64,000 bases of DNA from Cryptococcus deneoformans JEC21 (GCF_000091045.1 NC_006687.1:1342001-1406000), one strand, 5' to 3'. Positions 47,680 through 61,667 are shown, counted from the first letter of the stretch. Notes: generated from the sequence alone by a model not told the origin. Translations and numbers: made by a program.

Positions 47680-49792
47680 ATGAGCCAGAATAAGGATATC
47701 GAAGCATCCATACCACTCAGCGTACGTCCCTCTTTTTCTTCGTGATAGACGCCCCACACCACACCATACCCAGCTCCCCACCGTACCCTCGTCGCAGCAA
47801 CGGATTCGCAACTCTGCGCTGCAAACGATTTAAACTTTTCTTTTCACAACGCCAAGAAGAAGAGCTGACAGCTGTTTCTCTTCATCCTCGCTCATTTGGC
47901 ATGATATAGGCGATGCCACGCGCGTCTGATGTTGAGCATGATCTTACACACGGCGAACATGTCGAGGTCAAGTAAGTCTCTCTTGTTTGCTGGTTTTTTT
48001 TTTCTTTTGCCGAGGCCAGATTGAACGTACGAGGCGCAATGGATGATTCGATGGAGATTTGAGGGCGGTGGAAAGGTGCCTCACGTGTATCTACGCGTAG
48101 AGCAAACCAGTAGAAGAAGTGGTGTGAATCGTGGCGGCCAAAACGTGGGCAAGTTCGAGTGCGAGTTCTCCAGGGGAAAGAGCAAAAGGGCCTTGGCATA
48201 CCGACATGGATGTGAATGTGGAATGTGGATGTAAACGAGAGACCGGAAGTGGCTGACAAACGTGACTTGGGACTTGCTATAAATAGCATTTCTGACGACG
48301 GACCGCCACCCAACCAACAAAAGAAGATTGTCATCCCTGCCATTATCAGTACGTCCCGCCTCTACGCGGCAAAACGCGTCGGAAGGATGAAAGCTGATCC
48401 ATCTTTTTCGAACAGTCATCCCCATCTGGATGGCCTGCTCAATCAGTGTCATTTTATATAACAGTGCGTCCCTTTCTCCGCTCCTTGTTAAAATATCATA
48501 TCTGCATTCTGGAAGAGGTTGCTGATGATAAAAAACCCGCTTGGCTTCATCTTATGAATTGAAAAAAACAAAAACAGAATATGTCTTTTCTGGATTAAAT
48601 TTCGAATACCCCACTTTCCTTACTACGTGGCATCTCATCTTCTCTGTAAGCTGCCCTTCCCCACCATACTCCAAAATGCTCCACGACTCTTTCCGAAAAA
48701 AAAAGGCCTGCTAACGATTTGCCTTTTGATGCGGGATGATTAGACAATCGCGACAAGGGTTTTGCAACGTACTACCACATTGGTTGATGGTGCCAAGGAC
48801 ATTGAGATGACCGTACATCGTTTTTCCTCCTCCCTTTTCCATTCTCAAACGGGTCTCATACTCATACCACCCTACAGCGCCAACAATGGATGCGAACCAT
48901 CCTCCCCATCGGTGCCCTCTTTTCCGGCTCGCTCATCCTGTCCAACTATGCCTACCTCACTCTGAGCGTCTCTTTTATCCAGATGCTCAAGGCTTTTAAC
49001 CCTGTGGCTATCCTCTTGATTTCTTTTGCGTTCAAGATCCAGGAGCCGAGTGGGAGGCTGATTGTCATTGTTTTGGTGAGTGTCTTTTTTCTCTTTTGCT
49101 TGTTTGCTTGCTTGTTTTTGTGGCTGTCATGTGGGATGATCGCTGATGGGACCTTTTCTTTTTGTTTATTCCGAAAACAGCTTATTTCTTGCGGCTGTTT
49201 CCTCGGTAAGTCCCACCATCCGCGCATTTCCGAAAGCCATCCACTGATCCTCTTACTTTTCCCTATCTACGAAAAACAGCCGCCTATGGTGAAGTTCAGT
49301 TTGAGCTCTTTGGCTTCCTCTGCCAATGCGCTGCTCTCGCCTTCGAAGCTTCCCGTCTCGTCATGATCCAGATTCTTCTCCACGGTATGAAGATGGACCC
49401 GCTCGTTTCGCTGCATTACTACGCCCCTGTGTGTGCCGTGATTAACGCTTGTATTATCCCCTTTACGGACGGGATGGCACCGATTTGGAATCTGCACAAG
49501 GTCGGGATTTTGGTGTTGTTTACCAATGCGGGGATTGCTTTTGCTTTGAACGTAAGTCTCATCTCCCCCCCAGAAAAACAAAAGCTTAACACTTCAAAAA
49601 CAGGTGGCAGCAGTATTCCTCATCTCCGTCGGCTCAGGTCTCATCCTCACTCTTGCCGGTGTATTGAAAGATATCCTCCTCATCTCAGGCTCGGTGCTGG
49701 CATTCGGATCGCCCATCACGGGAATGCAGGTGTTTGGGTATTCTATCAGTTTGAGCGGGTTGATCTTGTTCAAGACTACTGGGGGCAAGTAA
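47680..49792 (+). CDS. Triose-phosphate-transporter family (TPT/NST) protein
   Basis: Ten exons (47680-47721, 47910-47971, 48287-48348, 48416-48463, 48578-48645, 48744-48812, 48878-49075, 49181-49205, 49280-49551, 49604-49792) encode 344 residues. The domain begins with KKIVIPAIIIIPIWMACSIS and ILYNKYVFSGLNFEYPTFLT, the hallmark first helix of the family. Later come SGSLILSNYAYLTLSVSFIQ, LKAFNPVAILLISF and a C-terminal GYSISLSGLILFKTTGGK. About ten helices are present. Relatives carry nucleotide sugars or triose phosphates across Golgi or ER membranes; the cargo is not evident. The second intron is long (315 nt, 47972-48286) and was set by the acceptor that gives NISDDGPPPNQQKK in phase. Exon 8 is only 25 nt. 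The tail lies 467 bp from the convergent TPI gene. Confidence 0.88.
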
Positions 49793-50259
49793 AAGAAGCG
49801 CAAAGCAAGGAATGGAAAGAAAATGCAGCAAAGTGCACGGGTCGGGTCGAGAGAGTTGAAGAACGGGGGGAAAAAGCAAGTCATGCGGGACATGTGTCGG
49901 TGGTGGTTTTACATAGAGGCCGGAAGGCGAAGATTATCGGGTGTTATAGCTAGAAAAGTTCCTCTGCTTGTTTGTTTGTTTTTGTTCTTTTCTCTTTTCC
50001 CTTTCCTTTTTTTCCTCTTTATCTGATAGTTGCAAGCATTGTGATTCTGCGTATAGATGCATCTATCCTCATCTTTGTAAGTGTTGTTCTTTTCGTGGGA
50101 CAGGTTTCCGAGGTCCAATGAATTGTAAAACTTGGACAAGTTGCATCCGGTTTCCTGTTCATACTTTGTATTCATATCTACTTCTTTATCCTCTCTTCCA
50201 CACCCAAATGCTTTTTTTTTTCTCTTCTCTTCCCTCCCCTGCATCCGGCATTAGGGACC
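49793..50259. other. Convergent intergenic region
   Basis: The 3' ends of the transporter and triose-phosphate isomerase meet here. T-rich runs around 49970-50020 and 50200-50230 are the only structure seen. Confidence 0.5.
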
Positions 50260-51212
<953 letters not shown>

Positions 51213-51529
51213 GGTGGATATGTGTTTTCTGAAAAGGTGTATGGTTGTTGGAGAGTCGAGAGTTGGAAAACGACGAACAAGTCAAGACTTGGCTTTTTAT
51301 GGAGAGGCCGGGAAAAGGGGGGGAGCGATGGATTTCGTCACTGGGCGGCATCTTCCGGGGCTCCGGCCCCAAAAGACCGATTATGCCGAGCGAGGCGTGG
51401 GATGATTACGTATACTCCCCCCGGTGGATGTTTACAAGCTTTCGTTTGAGACGTATGTATCGATATGCGTTTGTTTGTTCCGCAACTTGTTGGTCAATTG
51501 AAAAAAGTCCCAATTGCGAAAAGAAAGAA
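51213..51529. promoter_or_regulatory. Divergent promoter, TPI1 and NC2-alpha
   Basis: The 317-bp gap must hold promoters for a glycolytic gene and a transcription regulator. No TATA or factor site is assigned with confidence. Confidence 0.5.
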
Positions 51530-52698
51530 ATGCCGCCAGCTAAATCAAACAAGTTCAAGACTTCTCGTGTACGTTTCCCGTCGCATCGCATCGTATACGA
51601 AATGTGACTTTGCCGCTTACCCCCCGTTTTTTTATAGTTCCCTGCTGTATGTCCCATTTGCCCAACCTGTTGAAAGTGGGTAGCTGACTTTTGGGAATCG
51701 TGTTTCACGTTTCGTTTCGTTTCTTTTTACTTGGTGGAAATCTGGAATAATAGGCCCGTATCAAGCGGATCATGCAGTTGGATGAGGAAGTGGGTAAACT
51801 GGCTAGTGCTACACCCGTCATGATCTGTACGTTTCTTTTTCTTTTCTTTCCGTGTCGTTGCTGAGCTGTATTAGCCAAGAGTTTGGAATGTTTTATCCAA
51901 GTACTGCTTGATGAGAGCTGTAAGACTGTTCGAGAGGCCGGTGCGAGGAAATTGACGGCCGGGCATCTGTACGTCTTTCTCTCCATCTTGCACATGGAAC
52001 GCTGATGGAAAATCGGGGGTGTTCGAACGGTTAATAGGAAACTGATGATCAACACGAATCCTTCATTCGACTTTCTTCGTGAACTGACAGAATCGATTGC
52101 CGATCTGCCTTCTGCCGCTGCTCCTGGTGCGGGGCCGTCCACGTCCAAAGCCCGGAAAGCATCCACCAGCGCCGCCGCTGCCGCTGCTGCTGCTGCTGCT
52201 TCTGGGGAAGGAGATGAAGATAATTTACCTGGTATGGGTACCGCCGCGAGGAGAGCTCCCAGAGGAGCGGGCAAAGGAAAGCAGCCAGTGACAGGCATAG
52301 CCGGGAAAGGGTTGGATGTGGAGACGTGGGCGAAAGGGGAGCAAGAAAGGTTGGGTGAGGGGGGTATCGCGCCTGGTTGGGGAGGGGGAGGAGCACCGAT
52401 AGCGGGCACGGGGGAGGGGTGGACGGCTATGCCATGGAGTGGATCTGGATCTTCGTCTTACCCTCCTGCCCAGGCGCATGCGCTTTCTCAATCCGCTTTA
52501 CCCACTTTGCAACCCCCACAACAGCAACCGCAACAGCCCCAGGCCCAGCCGCAGCCCGAACCGGAGGAAATACAACAGCAGCAGCAGTCAGTGACGATGA
52601 TAGGATCTTGGAAACAGGATATGACAGGTGGAGGGGGTACGGGGGAAGGTGGAAGGGGGATGTTTGATGATTATGAGGAAGATGAGGATGATTATTAG
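51530..52698 (+). CDS. BUR6: NC2-alpha (Dr1-associated corepressor, Bur6-type)
   Basis: Exons 51530-51568, 51638-51646, 51754-51826, 51875-51968 and 52038-52698 encode 291 residues. The histone fold is complete: KFKTSRFPAARIKRIMQLDE, then VGKLASATPVMISKSLECFI, then VLLDESCKTVREAGARKLTA and GHLKLMINTNPSFDFLREL. This matches DRAP1/Bur6, which pairs with NC2-beta (Dr1) on TBP to repress or retune RNA polymerase II initiation. The C-terminus is low complexity: an alanine run, a Gly/Trp stretch, a Gln/Pro tract and an acidic end (FDDYEEDEDDY). Exon 2 is a microexon of nine bases encoding FPA; leaving it out would delete conserved residues but keep the frame. It diverges from TPI1. Confidence 0.93.
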
Positions 52699-52913
52699 GC
52701 AATGCAGCGTAGCGTAGCGGAGCACTTTGCTTTTTTTTCGTGATTTTCCCATTCTATGGGGCAAAAATGTATAGCGTTATATCTTATCTCTTGCACATTT
52801 CTACACTTGATCATGTGAAAAAAAGGGAAACGGGGAACGGGAAATGAGATGAGAATGCTGTTACATGCTCCCGGCCCGACCTAGAATGAGTAGACTCTAA
52901 AAACGACAAATAC

Positions 52914-53494
52914 CTATGACCGTAAGGCCTCTTTATCCACCTCACTGCCTGCCACCCGGGGCACCTTTTTCTCGAGCGCGATGGCGAGTAGTTGATCGAG
53001 GATCTGCTGGCCCGAGAGGTGTGCTAACGGGAGTGTTTGGGCCGGGGCGTTGTCTATGTCCGGCGCGGGTTAGCGCGATCCAAAAGGGAAGAAGAGAAAG
53101 CGGGACATACGAAACTCGACGACCATCTCGCCCCCTGGGACATTGCCTTTCCCGAGCTGGAGACCATCGGCGACTCCGCCCCATCGACCGAGCTTGACGG
53201 CCTCGCGGTCGGGAGAGCTGGGGTCCTTGTGCTTCGAGCGGGGATCGGGTATGCGGCGGATGGCGATGGGGAGGAGGGGGTTGGCGTAGGCGAGTGCGGG
53301 CGCGTGGTGGCGGAGGAACTGTCTGGGCGGGGGTCAGCAAGTGGGCGGGAGCGAGGGCGCGGGACGTACCGAGGGCCGGCACCCGAGTTTTTGGCGACAA
53401 AGCTGAGCGTGATGGACTTTACGCTGGGGGAAAGGGGGAGGCGGGCGGCGGCGCTGCGCAGGGCGGCAAACGTCTTGGACACGGGCGCCGGCAT
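52914..53494 (-). CDS. Mitochondrial ribosomal protein mL43 (MRPL51/MRPL43 type)
   Basis: Exons 53494-53370, 53322-53111 and 53053-52914 encode 158 residues. SVKSITLSFVAKNSGAGPRQ followed by FLRHHAPALAYANPLLPIAI is the family signature, a thioredoxin-like fold found in mL43 and the NADH dehydrogenase B8 subunit. The full-length ribosomal type is favoured by the C-terminal extension (LSGQQILDQLLAIALEKKVP), which is helical. It works in the large mitoribosomal subunit. The leader is short and basic, so mitochondrial import by the N-terminus is plausible. The antisense strand has a long open frame, which I regard as a shadow produced by high GC content. The gene is read towards NC2-alpha. Confidence 0.85.
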
Positions 53495-54963
53495 CTTTTT
53501 CTGCTGCTCAGAGGGGAATGGCAGAGGCAAGCAGAGGAAAGAGATCGGACGAAAATACTGGCAGGCAGGCCACGTGGGTGAGCAGGAAAGTGGCGACGTC
53601 ATCACTTGTGCGGCTTGTTGACTAGTATTATATATATATTATTGTTTCTGCGATCTCGCCTTGAGTTTCGGGGGCGGCGAGCGAACCCCCCGGCGCATTT
53701 CCCGCGCCTTCGCCCCAGTGGGAAGAGAACGGCCAAAGCGTGCTGCTGGTCGTCGGGGAGTTTCCCTTCATGAGCACTGGAAGCACATACGTTATCTGAT
53801 CCGTCTGTAAGTCGTCCACGTTTACCGGCCCTAAAAGCAGGTACTGACCATTGTGTTTACTACCAGCCTGTGCGCTTCCTGCCAAGATTTTACTGGGCTT
53901 TGCTCAAGGGAGCAACACAATCTTGGGAGTCTGAAGGGATGGATGAGACATTGGACATTTTCAAGTCCATTGGAGCCATCAGCAGTCAGGATAAGCATCG
54001 TTGGGACCATCCTTTTCCTCTATCGTATGGGCCACTCCGGCAATGGGGCACCTGTCCCTCTAGAAAAGTTGGAAGTTTCCTGGCGCCAGAGTGTGCTCCG
54101 TCTATAGAGATGATCTCGCTGCGGCTAAAAGTCGATCCTCGGTATGTTTGGCAATACCGTAATAATCTTATTGTCTTATTGCGGGTCGCCACTTTCGATT
54201 TATCTGCCAGCGAGCACTCTTTTTGCTCGTTATTTAGGACCGTACTGTATGCATCGTGCACCAAAGTTTTCTCTTACATGAACAAGAGGCATCATCGTAT
54301 CCGTCAATCGTCGGTTTGATCAGGCTCCGCCTTGTGAATGGGGGCAAATCAATGTCACCTCGTGTCGGACTCGACCCTTGATTTCCTTCCTGGAGCTCCT
54401 CTCAAAGAGGACGAGGTGGGGGAGCCTTTTTCGGCGTCCGAGGGATTTTGAGCGCGACGTTTGGAAGTTGACATTGGTTTCCTTGGGCGATCAGGATCGG
54501 AAACAAGATAAATAGAGGAGGGGGATAGTTCAAATCGGTCAAAAGGTATCGGTATACCTACAGGTCCCTCGTTAGACCTACTCAGGTGTAACTTGCGCGT
54601 CGAAATTCCAAGGTAAGTTTTGGTGAAAGGCTGCTTGATCGCAGCTTTCAACCGTGATAGTAAAGAATGAGATGTGCTTGACCTCGAGATGGGTATGTAG
54701 CCTAGGTCGGAAACTTGGGCGGTTTATCATGAAAGGGTGGTGGTGGTGGTGTCACTAAACAAGAAAAAAAGGAGAGACGTCCCAAAGGATATGATACCGA
54801 GCGTTTTACCACTTTTGCCCACACATCGAGCCTCCTTCATTCGGCCTGTACCTGAACACAGACAAGTGTGAGATCACAGCGAAAAAAGCAAAGGGACATG
54901 GAATAAAAGATTATGCATTGGACAATGTCCTTGTGTTTCTCTACTCGTCATTGTTTTGTACGA
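53495..54963. other. Intergenic, 1.5 kb
   Basis: It lies between the mL43 start and the SAC3 stop, both on the minus strand. A 149-codon plus-strand frame (53870-54319) has no domain, no convincing splice partner and an even composition. Another minus frame at 54355-54651 is similar. I cannot support either as a gene. Confidence 0.5.
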
Positions 54964-57900
54964 TTACAACAAGAGAACGTCTTCTGCGTTCCCTCTCCTT
55001 TCCAAATAAATATTATCCCGCTCATCCAACGTTTTCTCAACTTTCTGCATCAACCTCAACAGCCTCTCCGCTTTCGCGGCTTTACTCTCTTTTTTCCCCT
55101 TCTTCTCCCTGTCCAACATTGCCCTTTCGTCCTTTTCACCCCTAGGACGTTTCTTGCCCGTAGGCGTAATAATAGGGCTGCTGGTGCCGTCGGTGACTTT
55201 TGAAATGGTTGTGGGGGAGGATGTTTTGATGGGAGGAAGCTCTACAAGAGCACGAGAAGAGGGAGGAGGCTCGGCGAGAGAGGTGACGAGTTGGATCTTT
55301 TTCTCAACGAGTTCTCCAAACTTGGAGATGACTTGTCGCAAATGATCTCTTTGCCATCGACCCATTTCAGTCTCCGTGGCAAAGAACGTGCGGGCAAAAA
55401 GATGGCGATGTTGAAACTCGCCGAGGACAAAGAAGGAGAGAAACTGCAAGATGGCGTCGATAGGGAGTGCTAGCATAATCAAAGAAAAGCCATAAGCAGT
55501 TGTTCAAAACATAATTTAGAAAAGACTCACCGTTGCCGTACTGCGCTGCCTGTGACAACCTTACAATCAACAAAGAGAGCTCATCGATCCCCACAAAAAT
55601 CTCGTTCTCAAAGTATTCAGCCATTTGATCAACCAGTTTGTCATTGCTACCCGCGTGAAATGTCAGTCAACCCATCGACCGACTCGCCCTGAAGGCCAGG
55701 GACGCGAAAATAAGAAGGAAGTTAAAACCCACGATAACGGCGCGTCGAAAGTGATCTCTGGCAAGGCGATGGCGTCAAGAACATTCCCATTATCCAAACC
55801 TCTTGCGCCCGTGAATTCCCTTGCAAGTCGAGGGACGGAATTGATGAGCTCAATGCCTGACTTGAGGCATGTCCATCCCAGGTAAGCATCTATTATATGA
55901 TTGTCTAATGAGCTTGGTAATTTCCCACGGGTAAAATGAATTAAATATTCACCGGTGCGTTGCTGAGATAACAATAGTCCAATGACGTCGACAAACTGTT
56001 TCCAATGAAAGAGAACTCTCTCGGCCACATCTTGCAGCCTCACGATCCCTTGCTCTTTCACCTCCACCTCCCCCAATCCTTCCAATGCCTTGGCGAATTG
56101 TTGGTCGAGATCATCGGCAACGCCCAGCGAAACGAAGGATTTATTAGAAAAGGAGGCGATTTCGGATTGAATGTGTAACTATTTTTTTGATATGACAAAG
56201 AGGTCATGTCAGTAGTGTGATTCGAAATAGCAGTTAAGACATACACGTTCGGCCAGATTATCCATGCTTTCATCCTCCCAGCTGAGAACAATCAAGCCCG
56301 GCGCAAATCTATTTCCGTCATCCTGAAGCGTCTTCACAAGTAACCCCATGCGATCTTGGGCGTTGGCCACATTTCTGGGAGAGGTACATTGTACAGTCAG
56401 CCATTGATGCTCAACAACATAAAAAAAGGCATCAAAACAATGTTGACTCACTCAGAGGCTTTCTTCGCGTCAGTCGTTTTCAAGGGTGCCTCAAAGACAA
56501 GTAAACCTATCCACCCATCGTCTTTGGAATGCTTAGGCATCATCCCATTATTAACAACCCTCAGATCAAACTCCACTCCACCGCACATATACCCCCGCTC
56601 CTTCTCCCCGTCTGGCGTCGTCTCACCATCCCCATCATGAACTTGATCTAGCTGAGAGGAAGAGTTAGGAGGTGCAAACTTGCTCACTAGCCATCCCTCT
56701 ACCGCTTTGTCGGCAGATGAGCCACGGGAAGGCGTGGAGAGGAGAGTGATGAAGGCCGGGTGTCCTTGATGCGGAGAGAGAGCCGTTGACTCCGGCCCAG
56801 AGCTGGATGCAGAATCAGACAAGGAGATGGTTGCGGAAGTGAAAGCAGCGGAGAGTTGAGGGGCAACGTATCGAGCGATAGAAGTTAAAAACGTCGATGG
56901 AGCAAAGAAATTGTCTTTATCCCTCTCCGCCTACGGTAAGGAGCGCATGCGTCAGCTCTGCCTACCAGTCATCTAATATATGACTTACCTGAATGATCTC
57001 AATATCCAATCGTAAACTATCCAGCCCAGCATCCATTGAGTCCACCTCCACATCCATGCTCACATCTCCCACTCCATTCGCTTTCGCACCCAAGACAGTT
57101 GTCGAAGAACCCATGGAAGCACCCAATCCCATTTCCTTCAACCCTCCCAGCCATTCCCTTCTCTTTCTCTCCCCCCCCTCCCTTCTTTCTCTCTTCTCCT
57201 TTGCCCAGAGCTTCCACCATTTTCCTGCTTCCCTCGCCCTCCATCGTCGTCTGATTTCATCTAACATCGCCTCCTTTGCAATCTCTCTTACAAGCCCATC
57301 CCTATTCCCACCGCCATTGCCGGGGGTAGAACCAAGCAAAAAATGATCTCGGAACAAAACCTCTGACCAAAACCTGATCGTCTCTGATCGATAAGCTTTC
57401 CTCGCAGCATACGTCCGCTCAGCCAATTGCTGTCTTACAAAGACTTCCAGATCAGGGGTCAAACAGTCTCTCAATATCCCCTCCATAACTTGTACCACTA
57501 GCTCTTCACATACAGATGGGATAGCCTGCCTACGCTTCAGTCTTTCAGCGTGATAAACGTCAAGACTAATTCTGGGGGATGATTTCGAGAGAGAAGGGGA
57601 AAGAAGGTTTAATTGAGAGGTCGGTGTGGATGTCGAGAGGAGGAGGGAAGGATCCCTATGCGGGCGTGATCGTGCGACTGTGTGAGGAGTATGTGGAGTA
57701 GTGGTCGAAGCAGGACCTGCTACAGACGCAGATACAGGTGTGAGCGGGGATACAGTGGAAGCACTGGTATTGAGGTGGGCACCGAGCGGTGGCGCGGCAT
57801 TTGCGGAGGTTGCAGCAGATGTAGATGCACCCAATGCCGACGGACCTGGAGTAGCTGTAAACGAGAACAACGGCTTATCCTCGACACCTTCTCTGATCCC

Positions 57901-60368
57901 ACTCCCAGAGCTCGCAGCACGATCCACCGAAAAGGTGAAAAGCTCTGGCTTCCCCCCGCCTTGTTCCTTTTTACCTTCCTGACCTGCCGCACGCTTCCTA
58001 CTCTTCTCATCAATCGCTAGCGGAGATGTAAGCGGTATAGGCGCCGACGCGGGTTCTGAGGAAGTAGATGTAGGTGTAGAGCCAAAGACGAAAGAGAAAC
58101 TCGGTTTGTCTTTCTGTCCTCTTTCTTTGGACTTTGCATTTGTTACATCAATGCCCGCTTTGCTGTCTCCCGTTGCTGCTGGCGGCACAAAAAGAGGGGC
58201 AGGGGTTGAAGTAGAGAGTCCGGCTGTGGGCACCGAAGCTGGAGCTGGAGCTGCAGTAGGAGCAGCTGCAGAAGAGAAGAAATCAGGGATGCCCTTTGCA
58301 TTTGCATCCACCTCTTTCTCCTTCTCCTTCTCTTTCATGGGTTGAGAGGGTGGCAATGAAAATAAGGGTGGAGTTCCCGACGTAGATGTAGCCTTCATAC
58401 TCGAAGGCAGTGATGTCCCGGCTGGAGCCGGAGTTACACCAGGAGCACCGGCAGGAGCAGATGGGGCAATAGAAGCGGAGCCGGAAGCGGAAGCGAAAGA
58501 TGGTTTGGAAAAGCCAAAGTTGAATGCCCCTGAAGAAGGTTTATTAGGCGTAGTCGCTGGGGTGGATATCGAGCCAAAGACAGAGCCGGTCCCAGCTCCC
58601 GAGCCAAAACTGAAAGCCGACATGCTCGTTTGCCCTTCAATAGGTCTGGCAGAGGATGGGGTCGTAGTCGACGATGGGGGTTTCTTGAAATCAAACGCCG
58701 ACGATGCCCCAGGGCCTCCAAACGCCAATACGGACGCTGGTGCTTTCGCTGTTGTCTTGAACGGTGCAGCGATGGACAGTGTGTCCTCGCTTGTAAGGGG
58801 ACTACCACTGTTGACAACTTCTACAAACGCTTTCCCACCCCGTTTCGCACTGACCAAAGCCCATCGTCTAGTGTACGGTGCGTCCTTGTTATCGTCGAAT
58901 GGTGTCCCCAGATTGATCAGGGCGCCCCTCTTTCCTCCGCTTTCATTGTCAGGAGGAAAGAGTGGGATATTAAATCGCCTGCAGATCGCTTCACTCTCAC
59001 TGTCTGCGTTGAACTCGGCAGAGGATTGGAGTGGCACGTCATCCCATGCTGAAGGAGTCGAATCTGGAGTCAAACACCCTAATATCTTGTTGAGGGTTTC
59101 GATCAACACCATTCTCCTTTCCACGATTTCTCCTTTTTCATTCACCCTTATTGGCTCCGTTTTCAATCTCGGATACGCCCTGGTCATCGCACGTAATGCT
59201 GACCTTCTCATTTCCCTTAGACGGATCTCCACGAGGCATGCAAGTAGGTAGGGGACCTTGGGAGAAGAAAGGAGTTTGATAAAGCGCCGGATGTTGTTCA
59301 TTCCCAACTCGGCATTATGCTTTGATCCTTCTTTTTGACTGTCAAAATTCCTCTGTGCACTTCGTCTTATCTCCCATGCAATTTTGACAAGAGGGTGAGA
59401 CAGGATAGAGGAGGGTAATTCGGAGGTAGGAATTGAGATGGATTTCGAGGTGAGGTCGTAAACTAGCATATATGCTCTGAATTCCGGTTCGTGGGAGCAG
59501 GGCATGTCGAGACCTGATTCTTCACGACGGTCGTTATAGTGTTGTCTTAAGCTTGTAAAACCTTTTTTGACATGATCAGCGGGCTCCCCGAGCTACAAGG
59601 GATGGGATTGATACGTACATCTTCCGAGTTCGGCAGAATCGATGTGCATATCGTTGTTCGTTCCCTCCTCTTCCTGAAGTTCACGCAAACAGAGAATATG
59701 CCACCTTGCTATCCTCTCAAAGCTCTCAATAGCTTCTTCATGTCCCCAGCTGCTCTGCATCGCAAACTCTTTCCGAATGGCTCTGGTACGATCTCGAATA
59801 AAACCTGCGCTATATCCAAGTGCCTTGCGTTGCGCCAGTTCACTATTCGGTGGTAAGTCGGAAGAAGAGGAAGGTAAAAGAGTCATGATGGATGTGAACA
59901 GATAGTCGAGTGTACGAATGAGGGTCTGAGGTGTACGAAGGTCGGAAGGGAGGATGGCAGCGGTACCATGGCCTGCACCCGCATCCGAACGAGAGTAGGC
60001 TGCAACAGCTTTTGCGGGATCCATCCTCTTATCTGGAGTCTGGAACCACATTAAGCAGTCATTGGCTATTATCTCTTAAATTCGAAGATTGGACTTACAG
60101 CCTCGAATGGATGCACCTCTCTCGTCCACTCCCTAAACTCTCTCTCATAATCACTACACATCTTCTCACAAGTCCCTTTCATCTCCACCGCGTCTTCAAG
60201 TTCCACCTTCCCATCCCTCACTAATCTCTGCTGTGCATGGTACTGTTGTACCTCCTTGGCTCGTGCTTCTTCAAGCTCTTTGTAACGGTTGCCTGGGAGG
60301 GTGTTGGAGAATCGGGCTGCTCGAGCTGCTAGTTTTGACGCAGAGGCGAGAGCAGGCTCTGCAGACAT
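54964..60368 (-). CDS. SAC3: SAC3/GANP-type mRNA export scaffold (TREX-2)
   Basis: Nine exons (leftward: 60368-60099, 60039-59619, 59561-56989, 56930-56452, 56374-56245, 56178-55953, 55889-55733, 55646-55531, 55469-54964) join in phase to 1625 residues. The Sac3/GANP domain spans about residues 40-430: GTCEKMCSDYEREFREWTRE, then VHPFEATPDKRMDPAKAVAA, SLRQHYNDRREESG and SHEPEFRAYMLVYDL. FG-type motifs follow (AFSFGSG, SVFGS, FNFGFSKP, FVFGSTP), as in GANP and nucleoporins. Then comes a CID-like helical segment (ERLKRRQAIPSVCEELVVQV) that binds Cdc31 and Sus1 in yeast. A further 550 residues resemble the MCM3AP-like tail of animal GANP. The protein scaffolds TREX-2 at the nuclear pore basket. 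The acidic-basic C-terminus (GKKRPRGEKDERAM) is probably nuclear. Confidence 0.92.
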
Positions 60369-61667
60369 TTCGCCTCCTATTCTTTTCGCGGGGGCCGTGG
60401 AGCTGGACCGCCTAAATGTACGTGCAAGATGTTATGATGTACTGTACACTTTTGCCCAAGCTCGTGTCCTGTGTTTAGTTGCACATCGTCGGTTTTGGCG
60501 GGACAAGTGGAGGTGATTTGACTCCGTCTCCGTCGCTTTCGTTCCACATCCTCTCGTACGTCGGTATTTTTACAGCTGAGTGCAGAAACTGAAACCTCGC
60601 TCGTCCATTGACAACTATCACAGCTGCTAACCCTGATGTAGGACTGAATATGGCGCATTTGACGATTCCGCTGCTGAGATCGGGGACATTCAGTCTGATG
60701 TCAAGACCAAAATAATCAGAATATAGTACATCAACCTGTTGCAATCATTCTGAAGTCGACCTCAGTCTGAGGACATCTTCTCTATCACCCTTTCTAAGTG
60801 ATTTCTGAACTCAATTCGACGTCATTCTGCATAATCCGCCACGGCCATCAAGGCAACGCCAATTATACCGATTCCAACGTCAATCTTCCTCGATTCATAT
60901 CAACCTCAAACTATGTACCACGGGCGTGATTTTCTCGCTCAAAACCACATCTCTATCCCCTTGTACCCATCGATGGGTCATCGTTCACTCGCTATACCAT
61001 CCATTACCTTTCTGAATCGGCCCTGTCGATCAGGGAAAACGCTTTTGGAGCTGTAAACTCTGCGAACCAGTTGGCAACATCGTGATTATTAACATGACCA
61101 TTACCGTAGGTTGTACAAGCTTGAAAGACAGCGTAGCAGCTGGACGGGGAAGCTATACCTGTATCCCCTTCTTTGGAATATGTAAAGGGAGAGGATTTAG
61201 GAAGTGGGGGAAGAGTGGAGATGGCGGGGGTGAAGATAAGGATGTGGAGAAACAGGGCAAGAGGAGAGGCGGGAGTAGAGGGCGGAGGGACGAGGAAAAT
61301 AGCAGAAGCCGGAGTCGGATGGCGAACAAAAGAAGTCAGATGGGGAACGTGAGCGTTTTGGTGGGATAGACGATCGTATAGGTCATCCTGTTGGAATGAA
61401 CAAGCTATATTTTCTGTAAAGAAAGCTTGATATCGAGGGCTTGGATATCCGGACTCGTGATTTTGGGGTAGAGAGTCTCGCGCAGATTATTCTACTTGCG
61501 AACCATTGTTATCTTGGCGCACATTGCAGGCATCTTTGCGTTACATAGGCAGCCCAGGAGCTATATATAGTTAAAAGCTACCTACACATGGTAGAGAAGA
61601 GTGCTTTTTACTTCTTTTTGCTTTTCGGAAATCCGCGTTGAGGTTCGCCACCATAGACGGAACCAAA
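60369..61667. other. Intergenic, divergent from SAC3
   Basis: It contains the SAC3 promoter. A plus-strand frame at 61082-61369 is Gly/Arg/Lys-rich from purine-rich DNA and has no recognisable domain. No gene is supported. Confidence 0.5.

Noticed and set aside
53037..53621. 194-codon plus-strand frame
   Set aside because: It overlaps the mL43 gene antisense in GC-rich sequence; the minus-strand protein has a clear family match and proper introns.
53870..54319. 149-codon plus-strand frame
   Set aside because: No recognisable domain, no matching upstream exon, and it ends without a transcript context.
58505..59251. 248-codon plus-strand frame inside SAC3
   Set aside because: It is antisense to the large SAC3 exon, which carries the recognisable domain.
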